Of a DNA stretch of 64,000 nt, positions 7,843 through 15,779 are shown piece after piece. The DNA is from Salegentibacter sp. Hel_I_6 (GTDB taxonomy: Bacteria; Bacteroidota; Bacteroidia; Flavobacteriales; Flavobacteriaceae): NCBI RefSeq assembly GCF_000745315.1, contig NZ_JQNQ01000001.1, forward strand, positions 2,232,001-2,296,000, read 5' to 3'. How positions within the stretch are numbered: the first letter of the stretch is position 1; each line of letters begins with the position of its first letter. Under the pieces are notes generated by a model that saw only the letters and a program-made list of their open reading frames with translations, did not search any database and was not told where the DNA came from. The translations under genes and the position numbers were made by a program.

Positions 7843-10109
7843 AAATTATATTTCAAATTCAGCATAAAATTCCTACCGGGGCTACTCACGTTAAACGCCC
7901 TTAAAATTGACATATGGTCTACATAGTTTTTATTTAAGGTGTTATAAACCGTAATTCCTGTTTCCAGCTGATCGTTTCCTAAATTAAATTTCTTACTTAC
8001 TCCCAAATTAAGCAACGTATAACCAGCTGTAGTTTCCTCGTTGAGACCGGCCCTGTTTTGGTCACTTACCAATCTTAATTTTGAAAAAGCATAAAGCGAC
8101 CTATCTTTTAAACCGAAATAACCAATTTCCAGGTTAAAATTATCTGGCGGGATAAAGCTTAAATTACGCTCATTTTTTATATCCCAGGCTCTAACAATGG
8201 CTCCGGAAAGTTTTGTTTCCAGTCTTCGATGGTTTAGCCAGCTGTGTTTCAGCTCAAACTCAAAACCATAAAGATCGGCATCGGTTTGCAGGTAAGACCA
8301 TATTTCCAGGTTTTCATCCGGCAATGTTTCATCAGTAGCGGTGAAATAAATATAATTGTTTACCCGGCTACCAAACGCGGAAAAAGTGCCTTCAAATCTT
8401 TTATTTCGGTAAGTATAGCTGGCATCAACCTGTAAACTTTGCTCCCTGCCAAACTGGTCGTTTCCCTTTTCAAATCTGCTGGTTCCTGGATGCGGACCGT
8501 TAGAAAATAATTCAGCCAGATCTGGAGCTCTAAAACCGGTAGAGAAATTCAGTTTTAATTGATTTCTGGAATTAAATTTTTTAGTGGCTCCAATTGAACC
8601 TGTAAACCCGTTGAAGGTTCTAGTAAGTTTTCGATTTTCAGGATTTCCGGGAAGTATAAATTCGTCGGCAATTAGTTGGGCAGAACTGGCGTCTGCAGTA
8701 ACATTTCTATAATCGTAGCGGAGGGCGCCTTGTAAATACCAGGATTCAATATCTAAGCTTGCCAAATAATAAAATCCGTTTTCAAAAACATCGGCGTCGG
8801 GAATTAGAAATTCATGCGAATTTTCAATATTTCGCGTTTTTACAAAACTTCCCTGGGTTCCTAAGCTATGTTTTATTTTTCCGTTAGGGAAACTTATCCG
8901 GGCATTATAAAAACTATGGTTTTGTTGTAAACCAAGGTCTACGAGGTTAAAATTTTCCTCCACTTCCTTTCGGTTATTGGAGTGATGGGAAAGATGTAAA
9001 GAAGTTTCAAAATTCTCGTGTTGCGTGGTCTGGTTGTAAGAAAGCAAATAGTCTTTTACTTCCTGAAACGGCAATTGCATTTCCCTATCGTTTCGTGTTG
9101 TGGCGAGACTTTGGGAATCCTGCATTTCTTCATCCAGAATAATCCCTAAATTCTGGTCATTAAAGGAAAATGATAATTTATTCTGAAAATTTTTCTTTTC
9201 AATTCCTGTATGTAACCGAAAGGTTTTCGTGTTAAACCGGCTATTTCCAATAATTCGGTTATCCCCGTTTTTATAATCGGCGTGATCTTCATAAGCAAGA
9301 TCGGTAGCTATAAAAATGCCATTTTCAAAAGATTTCCCTAGAGAAGCATAGGTGCGAATTCCGTTGGAAACGCTATTAAAAGTGGTGCCAATATTTGCTG
9401 AAAAATCCGTCGATTTTTTATAGGATTCGTCATCCCGAGTGAGTAAAACTCCACCCAATGCGCCTGAACCATATAACACTGAAGCAGGACCTTTAATAAC
9501 TTCTACTTTTTTTATGCCCAGGTCATTTATTCCAAGTCCATGATCTGCGCCCCATTGGTGATTTTCCAGTTTATTGCCCTGGTAAATAGTAACCACCCTG
9601 GAGAAACCAAGTCCGCGGATAAAAGGTTTCACAATCCCCTGCCCGAATTCTGCTCCATAAACACCGGGAACTTCCCTTAAAGTGCCCATCATTCCGTTAG
9701 GGTTTCCTTTGTTTTCTATACCCTGCATACTAATGCTCGAAACATTATAAGGGGTTCGGCGTGTAAGTCCCGTTTGTGTATCTACAATCACGATCTCCTC
9801 GAGTTCGGCTGCAGATTCTTGAAGATCAATATTGAGATTAGAAGTTTGTTCTTCAGAAATAAAAATTTCCCTACTAAATGTTTGAAAACCAATAGCACTA
9901 ACTTCCAGAAGATGATTTCCCTGCGGAATGTTCTTTAGAAGAAATTTTCCGTTTTTATCGGCTGTTGTACCCAGACTCAAATTTTCTATATAGACGTTGG
10001 CAAAAGCAACAGGATTTCCGGCTGAGGTGATTTCACCCAGGATTTTGCCTTGCTGAGCAAAACCTAAACTCACGGTAAATAGCAGAAATAATGTTCCTAA
10101 AGTTTTCAT
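7839..10109 (-). CDS. TonB-dependent outer-membrane receptor, ZnuD/heavy-metal-like
   Basis: A 756-residue outer-membrane receptor. A signal peptide (cleavage after GFAQ, about residue 19) is followed by a carboxypeptidase-D-like regulatory domain (about 22-105), a plug domain (about 110-230; ENQWGADHG-like segment and GPASVLYGSGALGGV) and a beta-barrel ending in aromatic LKYNF. The barrel segment PDLAELFSNGPHPGT with later NNYIYF resembles zinc receptors of the ZnuD group. It diverges from a DtxR-type regulator and a ZIP transporter, which supports metal (Zn or Mn/Fe) uptake. A perfect palindrome and a promoter box lie just upstream. The substrate is inferred, not proven. Confidence 0.88.
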   Translation of the reverse strand: MKTLGTLFLLFTVSLGFAQQGKILGEITSAGNPVAFANVYIENLSLGTTADKNGKFLLKNIPQGNHLLEVSAIGFQTFSREIFISEEQTSNLNIDLQESAAELEEIVIVDTQTGLTRRTPYNVSSISMQGIENKGNPNGMMGTLREVPGVYGAEFGQGIVKPFIRGLGFSRVVTIYQGNKLENHQWGADHGLGINDLGIKKVEVIKGPASVLYGSGALGGVLLTRDDESYKKSTDFSANIGTTFNSVSNGIRTYASLGKSFENGIFIATDLAYEDHADYKNGDNRIIGNSRFNTKTFRLHTGIEKKNFQNKLSFSFNDQNLGIILDEEMQDSQSLATTRNDREMQLPFQEVKDYLLSYNQTTQHENFETSLHLSHHSNNRKEVEENFNLVDLGLQQNHSFYNARISFPNGKIKHSLGTQGSFVKTRNIENSHEFLIPDADVFENGFYYLASLDIESWYLQGALRYDYRNVTADASSAQLIADEFILPGNPENRKLTRTFNGFTGSIGATKKFNSRNQLKLNFSTGFRAPDLAELFSNGPHPGTSRFEKGNDQFGREQSLQVDASYTYRNKRFEGTFSAFGSRVNNYIYFTATDETLPDENLEIWSYLQTDADLYGFEFELKHSWLNHRRLETKLSGAIVRAWDIKNERNLSFIPPDNFNLEIGYFGLKDRSLYAFSKLRLVSDQNRAGLNEETTAGYTLLNLGVSKKFNLGNDQLETGITVYNTLNKNYVDHMSILRAFNVSSPGRNFMLNLKYNF

Positions 10110-10123
10110 TTACTTATTTTTGA

Positions 10124-10131
10124 CAAAACTA
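10124..10131 (-). promoter_or_regulatory. -7 promoter box TAGTTTTG for the TonB receptor gene
   Basis: On the minus strand the sequence is TAGTTTTG, matching TAnnTTTG, 14 nt upstream of the receptor start codon. The palindrome at 10141-10156 lies immediately upstream of it, in the -7 to -33 spacer. Confidence 0.6.
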
Positions 10132-10140
10132 TAAATAAAA

Positions 10141-10156
10141 TTTAGATAAGTCTAAA
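10141..10156. promoter_or_regulatory. Palindrome TTTAGATAAGTCTAAA, candidate DtxR/MntR-family operator
   Basis: Perfect 6-bp arms (TTTAGA/TCTAAA) with a 4-bp spacer. It sits between the divergent TonB receptor and DtxR-type regulator genes, overlapping the receptor promoter, where a bound repressor would block RNA polymerase. The size and A/T-rich dyad resemble operators of the DtxR/MntR family. Binding is an inference from position and symmetry. Confidence 0.55.
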
Positions 10157-10180
10157 AATAGGTTTTTAATTTTAAAAATG

Positions 10181-10188
10181 TATTTTTG
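10181..10188 (+). promoter_or_regulatory. -7 promoter box TATTTTTG for the regulator-ZIP operon
   Basis: A TAnnTTTG match on the plus strand about 107 nt before the regulator start. The implied leader would contain the dispersed repeat at 10241-10287. Confidence 0.45.
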
Positions 10189-10240
10189 GGAAACGTAAAT
10201 TGTCTTACAGTTCAAGAGACATAAGTAGTGAACAATTTAA

Positions 10241-10287
10241 TTTCGAGCTAAGCCTCGGAGAATTTTAAATCTCGATTACCGAGTAAA
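10241..10287 (+). repeat. Short dispersed repeat, third copy
   Basis: TTTCGAGCTAAGCCTCGGAG followed by AAATCTCGATTACCGAGTAAA, the same unit as at 7025-7070. The small palindrome (CTCGATTACCGAG) is kept by a matching change. Confidence 0.65.
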
Positions 10288-10295
10288 TTAGAAAT

Positions 10296-10952
10296 ATGTT
10301 TAGTTTTTCAGAAGAAAATTATCTTAAAGCGATTTTTCATTTAGAAAGGAAATACCAGGCAGGTGTGAGCACCAACGCGCTGGCAGAAGAAATGGATACT
10401 AAAGCTTCCTCGGTTACTGATATGATCAAGAAATTATCAGAAAAAGAGCTGGTGATCTATAAGAAATATCAGGGCGTTAAACTAAGTGAGCTGGGGAAGA
10501 AAACAGCAATAGAAATTATTAGAAAACACCGGTTATGGGAATATTTTCTGGTAGAAAAGCTGAATTTTAATTGGGATGAAGTACACGATGTGGCCGAGCA
10601 ATTGGAACATATAAAGTCTGAAAAGCTTACGAGACAATTAGATGAATTTCTAGGTTTTCCTAAACGCGATCCTCACGGAGATCCAATTCCCGATGCTGAC
10701 GGAAACTTTAGTGTGGCAAACAAAATGTTGCTATCAGAATTAGATAAAAACGATAACGGAATTTGTGTCGGGGTTAAAGATTCTTCTTCAGAATTTTTGA
10801 GATTTTTAGACAAGAATAATATCTCCCTTGGGAAAGAAATAAAAGTTCTCGAAAAGGAAGCTTTTGATGGGTCTATGCTTATTCTCATAGAAGAACATCA
10901 GCTAAGGATCTCACAATTGATATCAAATAATCTATATATAAAAACACAGTAA
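10296..10952 (+). CDS. DtxR/MntR-family metal-dependent transcriptional regulator
   Basis: A 218-residue DNA-binding repressor that senses Fe2+ or Mn2+. The N-terminal winged helix (about residues 1-62) includes TNALAEEMDTKASSVTDMIKKL as recognition region. The metal-binding and dimerisation domain follows (HRLWEYFLVEKLNFNWDEVHDVAEQLEH, with FPKRDPHGDPIP, about 85-140). The C-terminal third (about 145-218) looks like the FeoA/SH3-type domain. The gene is 3 bp upstream of the ZIP transporter and divergent from the TonB receptor, so it likely controls both. Iron versus manganese preference cannot be assigned. Confidence 0.9.
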   Translation: MFSFSEENYLKAIFHLERKYQAGVSTNALAEEMDTKASSVTDMIKKLSEKELVIYKKYQGVKLSELGKKTAIEIIRKHRLWEYFLVEKLNFNWDEVHDVAEQLEHIKSEKLTRQLDEFLGFPKRDPHGDPIPDADGNFSVANKMLLSELDKNDNGICVGVKDSSSEFLRFLDKNNISLGKEIKVLEKEAFDGSMLILIEEHQLRISQLISNNLYIKTQ

Positions 10953-10955
10953 TAA

Positions 10956-11777
10956 ATGGAAGATTTAATCGCTTATTTCGAGCAATTAGACCCGGTAATG
11001 GCAGCATTACAGGCTACAATTTTCACCTGGTTACTTACCGCAGCCGGAGCTTCCCTGGTTTTTCTTTTCAAAAATATGGACAGAAAATTATTTGACGGAA
11101 TGCTTGGATTTACCGGTGGCGTTATGGTAGCTGCCAGTTTTTGGAGTTTATTGGCACCCGGAATAGAAATGAGTCCCGGAGAAGGGTTTGAAAAAACAGT
11201 ACCACCACTTGTGGGCTTTGGTTTGGGTGCACTTTTTTTGTTTGGTCTTGATAAAATATTACCTCACCTGCACGTGAATTTTAAGATGAGTGAAAAGGAG
11301 GGAATTAAAACACCCTGGCATAAATCCGTTCTACTTACCCTGGCAATTACTTTGCATAATATTCCCGAAGGCCTGGCGGTAGGCGTGCTTTTTGGTGCTG
11401 CGGGTGCAGGACTGGAAGGGGCCAGTATTGGTGGTGCCGTAGCTCTTGCTATAGGAATTGGCTTACAAAATTTTCCTGAGGGTTTTGCGGTTGCCATGCC
11501 GCTGCGCGGGCAGGGAATGAGCCGATGGAAAAGTTTTAATTTTGGTCAACTTTCGGCTATTGTAGAGCCTTTCGCTGCAGTGCTTGGTGCCTGGGCGGTG
11601 ATGACTTTTGAACCTATTTTACCCTATGCACTTTCTTTTGCGGCCGGTGCAATGATTTTTGTGGTAGTGGAAGAAGTAGTGCCAGAGTCTCAGAAGGGGA
11701 ATTATACCGATATTGCTACTATGGGTTTTATTTTAGGTTTTATGGTGATGATGACCCTGGATGTAGGCCTTGCGTAA
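10956..11777 (+). CDS. ZIP-family divalent metal transporter
   Basis: A 273-residue inner-membrane transporter with about eight hydrophobic spans. The metal-binding helices carry HNIPEGLAVG (about residue 133) and NFPEGFAVAM (about 171), the ZIP-family signatures that coordinate Zn2+ or other divalent cations. A further VVEEVVPES segment lies near the C-terminus. It is translationally close to the DtxR-type regulator (3 bp gap), so it is probably the regulator's main operon target and the inner-membrane partner of the TonB receptor. Confidence 0.9.
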   Translation: MEDLIAYFEQLDPVMAALQATIFTWLLTAAGASLVFLFKNMDRKLFDGMLGFTGGVMVAASFWSLLAPGIEMSPGEGFEKTVPPLVGFGLGALFLFGLDKILPHLHVNFKMSEKEGIKTPWHKSVLLTLAITLHNIPEGLAVGVLFGAAGAGLEGASIGGAVALAIGIGLQNFPEGFAVAMPLRGQGMSRWKSFNFGQLSAIVEPFAAVLGAWAVMTFEPILPYALSFAAGAMIFVVVEEVVPESQKGNYTDIATMGFILGFMVMMTLDVGLA

Positions 11778-11834
11778 ATTGCAACATTTAGTTTCTGGCA
11801 TAGTCTTTATAGTAGTTATAGAAAACTACTATTG

Positions 11835-12263
11835 ATGAAAATTTATATACTAATTGTTCTGTTTTTTATTTTTTCGCCTGGTATACAGGCACAGGAGAAA
11901 ATAGAAATTATAAAGTATTCTGCTGAAACCGCTCCCGGCGATGCTTTAAGTTTTGATGGAAAATCTGTTGAGTTTAAAGAAGTGATTCTGGATTCCCGTT
12001 GCCCCAGCAATGTGACTTGTGTTAGGGCAGGTGAGGCAAAAGTTTTGGTGGCACTTTATGAAAAAGAAAAACTTCTTGGAGAAGAAGTTATAAATGTGGG
12101 GGCGAATTCCAGTTCTTTTCAGACATTTCTTGGTGATTTTTTTAAAGAGGATTATGCAGTAAATTTATTTTCATTATTGCCATATCCTGAAACTTCAAGA
12201 AAAATATCCGCCTCAGAATATAGGCTTCAGTTAGAAATTAGTCAGCATAAGGAAGAAGGCTAA
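11835..12263 (+). CDS. Exported hypothetical protein with conserved Cys pair
   Basis: A 142-residue protein with a signal peptide (hydrophobic residues 3-15, cleavage near IQAQ). The mature part includes ILDSRCPSNVTCVRAGEAKV, a two-cysteine block that recurs in small exported Bacteroidota proteins of unknown function and may form a disulfide. I start it at ATG 11835 instead of the TTG one codon upstream. It lies 57 bp after the ZIP gene and its stop overlaps the stop of the convergent small Feo protein. No function is assigned. Confidence 0.75.
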   Translation: MKIYILIVLFFIFSPGIQAQEKIEIIKYSAETAPGDALSFDGKSVEFKEVILDSRCPSNVTCVRAGEAKVLVALYEKEKLLGEEVINVGANSSSFQTFLGDFFKEDYAVNLFSLLPYPETSRKISASEYRLQLEISQHKEEG

Positions 12264-12409
12264 TCACAACCACAACCAGATCCTCCGCAAGCTTTGGTTT
12301 TTTCAGATTTCTTTTTTAGAAAAGCAGGTTTCCATATAAATTTTGTCATAATATATCCCAATGCAATCGCGAAAGTGATAAAGACAAGTATTTCCTGTAA
12401 TAATTCCAT
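12260..12409 (-). CDS. FeoB-associated Cys-rich small membrane protein
   Basis: A 49-residue protein. It starts MELLQEILVFITFAIALGYI, a single membrane span, and ends with a basic stretch and the cysteine cluster ACGGSGCGCD. Small proteins with one span and a C-terminal Cys-rich tail downstream of feoB are known as FeoB-associated Cys-rich membrane proteins. It lies 35 bp after the feoB stop in the same direction, and its stop overlaps the end of the exported hypothetical gene by 4 bp. A role in handling Fe2+ at the transporter is inferred from context. Confidence 0.85.
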   Translation of the reverse strand: MELLQEILVFITFAIALGYIMTKFIWKPAFLKKKSEKTKACGGSGCGCD

Positions 12410-12444
12410 AGTTTCTAAGTCGTTTTATAAGATTTAACTTACAC

Positions 12445-14547
12445 TTAATTTAATAGTTGAAATGCAATTAAAGCTACCAAATAGGCAAAAAGTGTCATTA
12501 CCACCAATTGTAAAACGGGCCATTTCCAGGTGTTGGTTTCTCTTTTCACAATAGCAAGTGTACTCATACATTGCATCGCAAATGCATAGAATAACAGAAG
12601 GCTAACTCCGCTTGCAAATGTAAATAACGGTCCTCCCAAAATTGGATTTATTTCTGCAGCCATTCGGTTTTTTATGGTTTCTTCTTCATCGCTGCCTACG
12701 CTATAAATTGTGGCTAAAGTGCCAACAAAAACTTCCCGGGCGGCAAAAGAACTTATTATAGCAATTCCAATTTTCCAGTCATAACCTAAAGGTGCAACAA
12801 CCGGCTCAATACCTCTTCCCATAATCCCTATATAGGAATTTTTTAATTTGAAAGAAGCAATCTCTTCGTCAAGCTCGCCTTCGGTGATATTGCTCTGCTC
12901 GTCATATTGTTCACTCACAATTTCACTGGCATTATTAAAATTATCTCCCGGCCCGTAGCTGGCCAAAACCCATAATACAATTGAAATAGCGAGAATTATT
13001 TTTCCGGCCCCAAACACGAAAGATTTGGTTTTTTCAACCACATTAATGGCAATGTTTTTTCCCATTGGCATCTTGTAGTTGGGCATTTCAATTACAAAAT
13101 GGCTTCTGTTTTTAATTTTTAGAATTGCATTTAAGATCCAGGCAGAACCAATAGCAACAGCAAAGCCTAGCAGGTAAAGTAACATTAGAGTTAAACCTTG
13201 CAGGTTAAAGCCCCACACGGCCCTATCTGGAATTACCAGCGCAATTATGATTAAGTAAACCGGCAATCGCGCAGAACAGGTAGTAAAAGGAACTACCAAA
13301 ATAGTGATTAAACGTTCTTTCCAACTTTCTATATTCCTGGTGGCCATAACGGCGGGAATTGCACAGGCAGTTCCTGAAACCAGGGGGACAACGCTTTTTC
13401 CGCTAAGTCCGAATTTTCGCATAATTCTATCCATAAGAAATACTACGCGGCTCATATAGCCGGTTTCTTCCAGAATAGAAATAAAGAAAAACAGGAAAGC
13501 GATTTGCGGAATAAAAATCACAATCCCGCCAAGTCCGGGAATAATACCTTCAGCAATAAGATTGGTGAAAGCTCCAGCCGGCAAGTTTGTTTTTGTCCAT
13601 TCACTTAAAAAGGCAAAAGTTTCGTCTATGAGATCCATGGGGTAGCTGGACCAACTATAAATCGCCTGAAAAATCAATAAGAGAATTCCGAAGAATATCG
13701 CGTAACCCCAAATTTTATGAGTAAGCACGCGATCTAAACGCGAACGTAAATCTTTAGCGGCACTGGCGTCAACTTTCATTGTTTCTTTTAAAACACCATT
13801 GATAAACTGGTATCTTAAAATGGTTTCTTTATGTTGAAGTTTCTTTAGTTCAGAATGAGATTTGGTATCAAAATGATCGGAATTTGTAATTTCCTTCCGA
13901 TTGATATTACCAAAGTTTACATCCTGGGTAATTACCAGCCAGAGTTTATAAAGAGATTGTTTTGGAAAAGCTTTCCGTAGGCGATCAAAATATTCTGGTG
14001 CTATTATCGATGCATTTACGCAAGGTTCGTTTGAAATATGCCGATAATTAATAATTGCTTCCTTTAGCTCATCAATTCCGGTGTTTTTACGAGCACTTAC
14101 CAGGCAAACTTTTGTTTTTAAGCGTTCTTCCAGTAAATCTACGTCCAGGGAAATTCCTTTGCGCTCCATCCTGTCGGCCATATTTATCACCAAAATAGTT
14201 GGAATTCCAAGATCTTTAATTTGGGTAAAAAGGAGGAGGTTTCGTTTTAGGTTTTCAGCATCGCTAACTACTACGGCCACATCGGGATAATCTTTATCGC
14301 TTTTATTCAGCAGTAATTCTATTACCACATTTTCATCTAAAGAAGAGGCATTTAGGCTGTAGGTTCCCGGAAGGTCAAGAATATGAGCTTTAAGTCCGCG
14401 AGGAAGTTTACAAATTCCTTCTTTCTTTTCAACAGTTATCCCCGGGTAATTGCCCACTTTTTGATTAAGACCGGTGAGCTGATTAAACACCGAAGTTTTA
14501 CCGGTATTAGGGTTTCCTATTAAAGCGACATTTAATTGTTTAGCCAT
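12445..14547 (-). CDS. feoB: Ferrous iron transporter FeoB
   Basis: A 700-residue inner-membrane Fe2+ transporter. The N-terminal G domain has G1 GNPNTGKTSVFN (about residues 11-22), G3 LDLPGTYSL (about 58) and G4 NMAD (about 121). The membrane region (from about residue 280) has the FeoB gate segments with GTACAIPAVMATR and TTCSARLPVYLIII, and a second gate around SSFAAREVFVGTLATIY. A hydrophilic insert rich in Asp/Glu (about 530-570) lies between spans. The length fits the family. feoA is 1 bp upstream and the Cys-rich small protein is downstream. Confidence 0.96.
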   Translation of the reverse strand: MAKQLNVALIGNPNTGKTSVFNQLTGLNQKVGNYPGITVEKKEGICKLPRGLKAHILDLPGTYSLNASSLDENVVIELLLNKSDKDYPDVAVVVSDAENLKRNLLLFTQIKDLGIPTILVINMADRMERKGISLDVDLLEERLKTKVCLVSARKNTGIDELKEAIINYRHISNEPCVNASIIAPEYFDRLRKAFPKQSLYKLWLVITQDVNFGNINRKEITNSDHFDTKSHSELKKLQHKETILRYQFINGVLKETMKVDASAAKDLRSRLDRVLTHKIWGYAIFFGILLLIFQAIYSWSSYPMDLIDETFAFLSEWTKTNLPAGAFTNLIAEGIIPGLGGIVIFIPQIAFLFFFISILEETGYMSRVVFLMDRIMRKFGLSGKSVVPLVSGTACAIPAVMATRNIESWKERLITILVVPFTTCSARLPVYLIIIALVIPDRAVWGFNLQGLTLMLLYLLGFAVAIGSAWILNAILKIKNRSHFVIEMPNYKMPMGKNIAINVVEKTKSFVFGAGKIILAISIVLWVLASYGPGDNFNNASEIVSEQYDEQSNITEGELDEEIASFKLKNSYIGIMGRGIEPVVAPLGYDWKIGIAIISSFAAREVFVGTLATIYSVGSDEEETIKNRMAAEINPILGGPLFTFASGVSLLLFYAFAMQCMSTLAIVKRETNTWKWPVLQLVVMTLFAYLVALIAFQLLN

Positions 14548-14548
14548 G

Positions 14549-14779
14549 TTAGCTTATAAGGTCAATTTCTATAAGTAAAGCGATCTCTTTTCTAATGGCC
14601 AGGTGGCTGCCGTTAATGTTTAGATACATAGGGTCTCTAAATGGGGCCATTTGTAACATTTCAACCTCATTACCCGGCAGGCAACCCATTTCGAGCAATT
14701 TCAACGGAATATTTTCTTCTGAAAATTCCTTGATAATTGCGCGTTCACCACGATTTAAATCGGCCAGGGTTCGTTTCAC
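14549..14779 (-). CDS. feoA: FeoA-domain protein
   Basis: A 76-residue cytoplasmic SH3-like protein that supports FeoB. It shows the family pattern LADLNRGERAIIKEF, then LLEMGCLPGNEVEMLQMAPF and DPMYLNINGSHLAIRKE. The start codon is GTG (14779), since no in-frame ATG gives the conserved N-terminus. It is separated from feoB by 1 bp, so the two are surely one operon. A promoter box and an imperfect dyad lie directly upstream. Confidence 0.93.
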   Translation of the reverse strand: MKRTLADLNRGERAIIKEFSEENIPLKLLEMGCLPGNEVEMLQMAPFRDPMYLNINGSHLAIRKEIALLIEIDLIS

Positions 14780-14785
14780 TTTTTA

Positions 14786-14802
14786 TTTAGATTGATTTTA
14801 AA
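14786..14802. promoter_or_regulatory. Imperfect dyad TTTAGATTGATTTTAAA upstream of feoA, weak operator candidate
   Basis: It shares the left half TTTAGAT with the palindrome at 10141-10156, and its right half TTTAAA differs from TCTAAA by one base. It covers the expected feoA transcription start. This could be a second site for the DtxR-type regulator, but the match is imperfect. Confidence 0.3.
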
Positions 14803-14807
14803 CAAGG

Positions 14808-14815
14808 CAAAAGTA
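14808..14815 (-). promoter_or_regulatory. -7 promoter box TACTTTTG for feoAB
   Basis: A minus-strand TAnnTTTG match 29 nt upstream of the feoA start. Confidence 0.55.
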
Positions 14816-14860
14816 AGGTAAAATTCCAGCAGGAAAAAATTTCAATGGAAAAAGTCTATA

Positions 14861-15532
14861 CTAGCGGTATTCCTCTTTTAAGACCTTGATATCGTGCATA
14901 AGATCTTTTATGGCTTCGGCATCAGTACCGTCGTAAAATCCGCGAATGCGTTTTTCTTTATCTACCAGTACAAAATTTTCGGTATGAATCATATCATAAG
15001 GGCCGCCATCGCCATTGCTTTTTGAAGCGAGGTAAGATTTTCGAGCCAGTTCATAAATATGCTTCTTATCGCCGGTAACAAGATTCCATTTCTCATCGAT
15101 AACCCCTTTTTCTTCAGCATAAGCTTTTAAAACCGGCACTGAATCTGTTTTTGGAAAAACGGTGTGGGAGAGTAAAAGTACTTCAGGATCGTCTTTAATT
15201 TTCTGCTGAATTTCCAACATATGGTCTGTCATTACCGGGCAAATGGTAAGGCAGGTGGTAAAAAAGAAATCGGCTACATAAATTTTATCTTCATAAAAAT
15301 CCTGGGTGATGGTATCGCCGTTTTGATTGAAAAGTTCAAAATCTTTAACCGTGTGGTATTTTCGCACATGTTGCACGGTTGAATCTACTAATTCAGCATT
15401 TACCATATCGGGTTGAAAAACAGGTAAGCGTTCTTCGGGAGTTAAGAGCGTATAAATACTATAAATAATAATTACCGAAAGTATAAAAAGTACAATCGCA
15501 AATTTCTTGAGCCAGTTAAAGAGGTTACGCAT
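14861..15532 (-). CDS. SCO1/SenC-family protein
   Basis: A 223-residue membrane-anchored thioredoxin-fold protein. An N-terminal span (about residues 9-30) precedes the periplasmic domain. The copper-binding or redox motif C-x3-C appears as TTCLTICPVMTDHM (about 92-104), and the distal histidine lies in YDMIHTENFVLVDKE (about 178-192). SCO proteins deliver copper to the CuA centre of cytochrome c oxidase or reduce its cysteines. No oxidase gene is present here, so it acts in trans. It is divergent from rseP across 247 bp. Confidence 0.92.
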   Translation of the reverse strand: MRNLFNWLKKFAIVLFILSVIIIYSIYTLLTPEERLPVFQPDMVNAELVDSTVQHVRKYHTVKDFELFNQNGDTITQDFYEDKIYVADFFFTTCLTICPVMTDHMLEIQQKIKDDPEVLLLSHTVFPKTDSVPVLKAYAEEKGVIDEKWNLVTGDKKHIYELARKSYLASKSNGDGGPYDMIHTENFVLVDKEKRIRGFYDGTDAEAIKDLMHDIKVLKEEYR

Positions 15533-15744
15533 ATTAATAAGTTTACGCTATAATCGAAATTTATTTCCTACGCCCCGATAATAATGGGGATATTTAGTTT
15601 TTGCAATTTAAATCCTGAAGGATTATCTCAGGAAAATTTATGCAAAATTAAGTCCTAACAATCAATTAGTCGCAGTTTAAAACCTAAAATTTCAGCTGGT
15701 TAAAACAGGAGGGCTTTTAACTTTTATAGGAGATTATAAAAGGT

Positions 15745-15752
15745 TACTTTTG
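15745..15752 (+). promoter_or_regulatory. -7 promoter box TACTTTTG for rseP
   Basis: An exact TAnnTTTG match. The expected start of transcription is about 15759, so translation must begin at ATG 15780 rather than an in-frame ATG at 15750, which overlaps the box. Confidence 0.55.
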
Positions 15753-15779
15753 TGCGATTTAAAATTTGAAGCATTACGC

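Noticed and set aside
15643..15650. Minus-strand TAATTTTG as the SCO gene promoter
   Set aside because: It is about 110 nt from the start with no supporting -33 element; kept as unproven.
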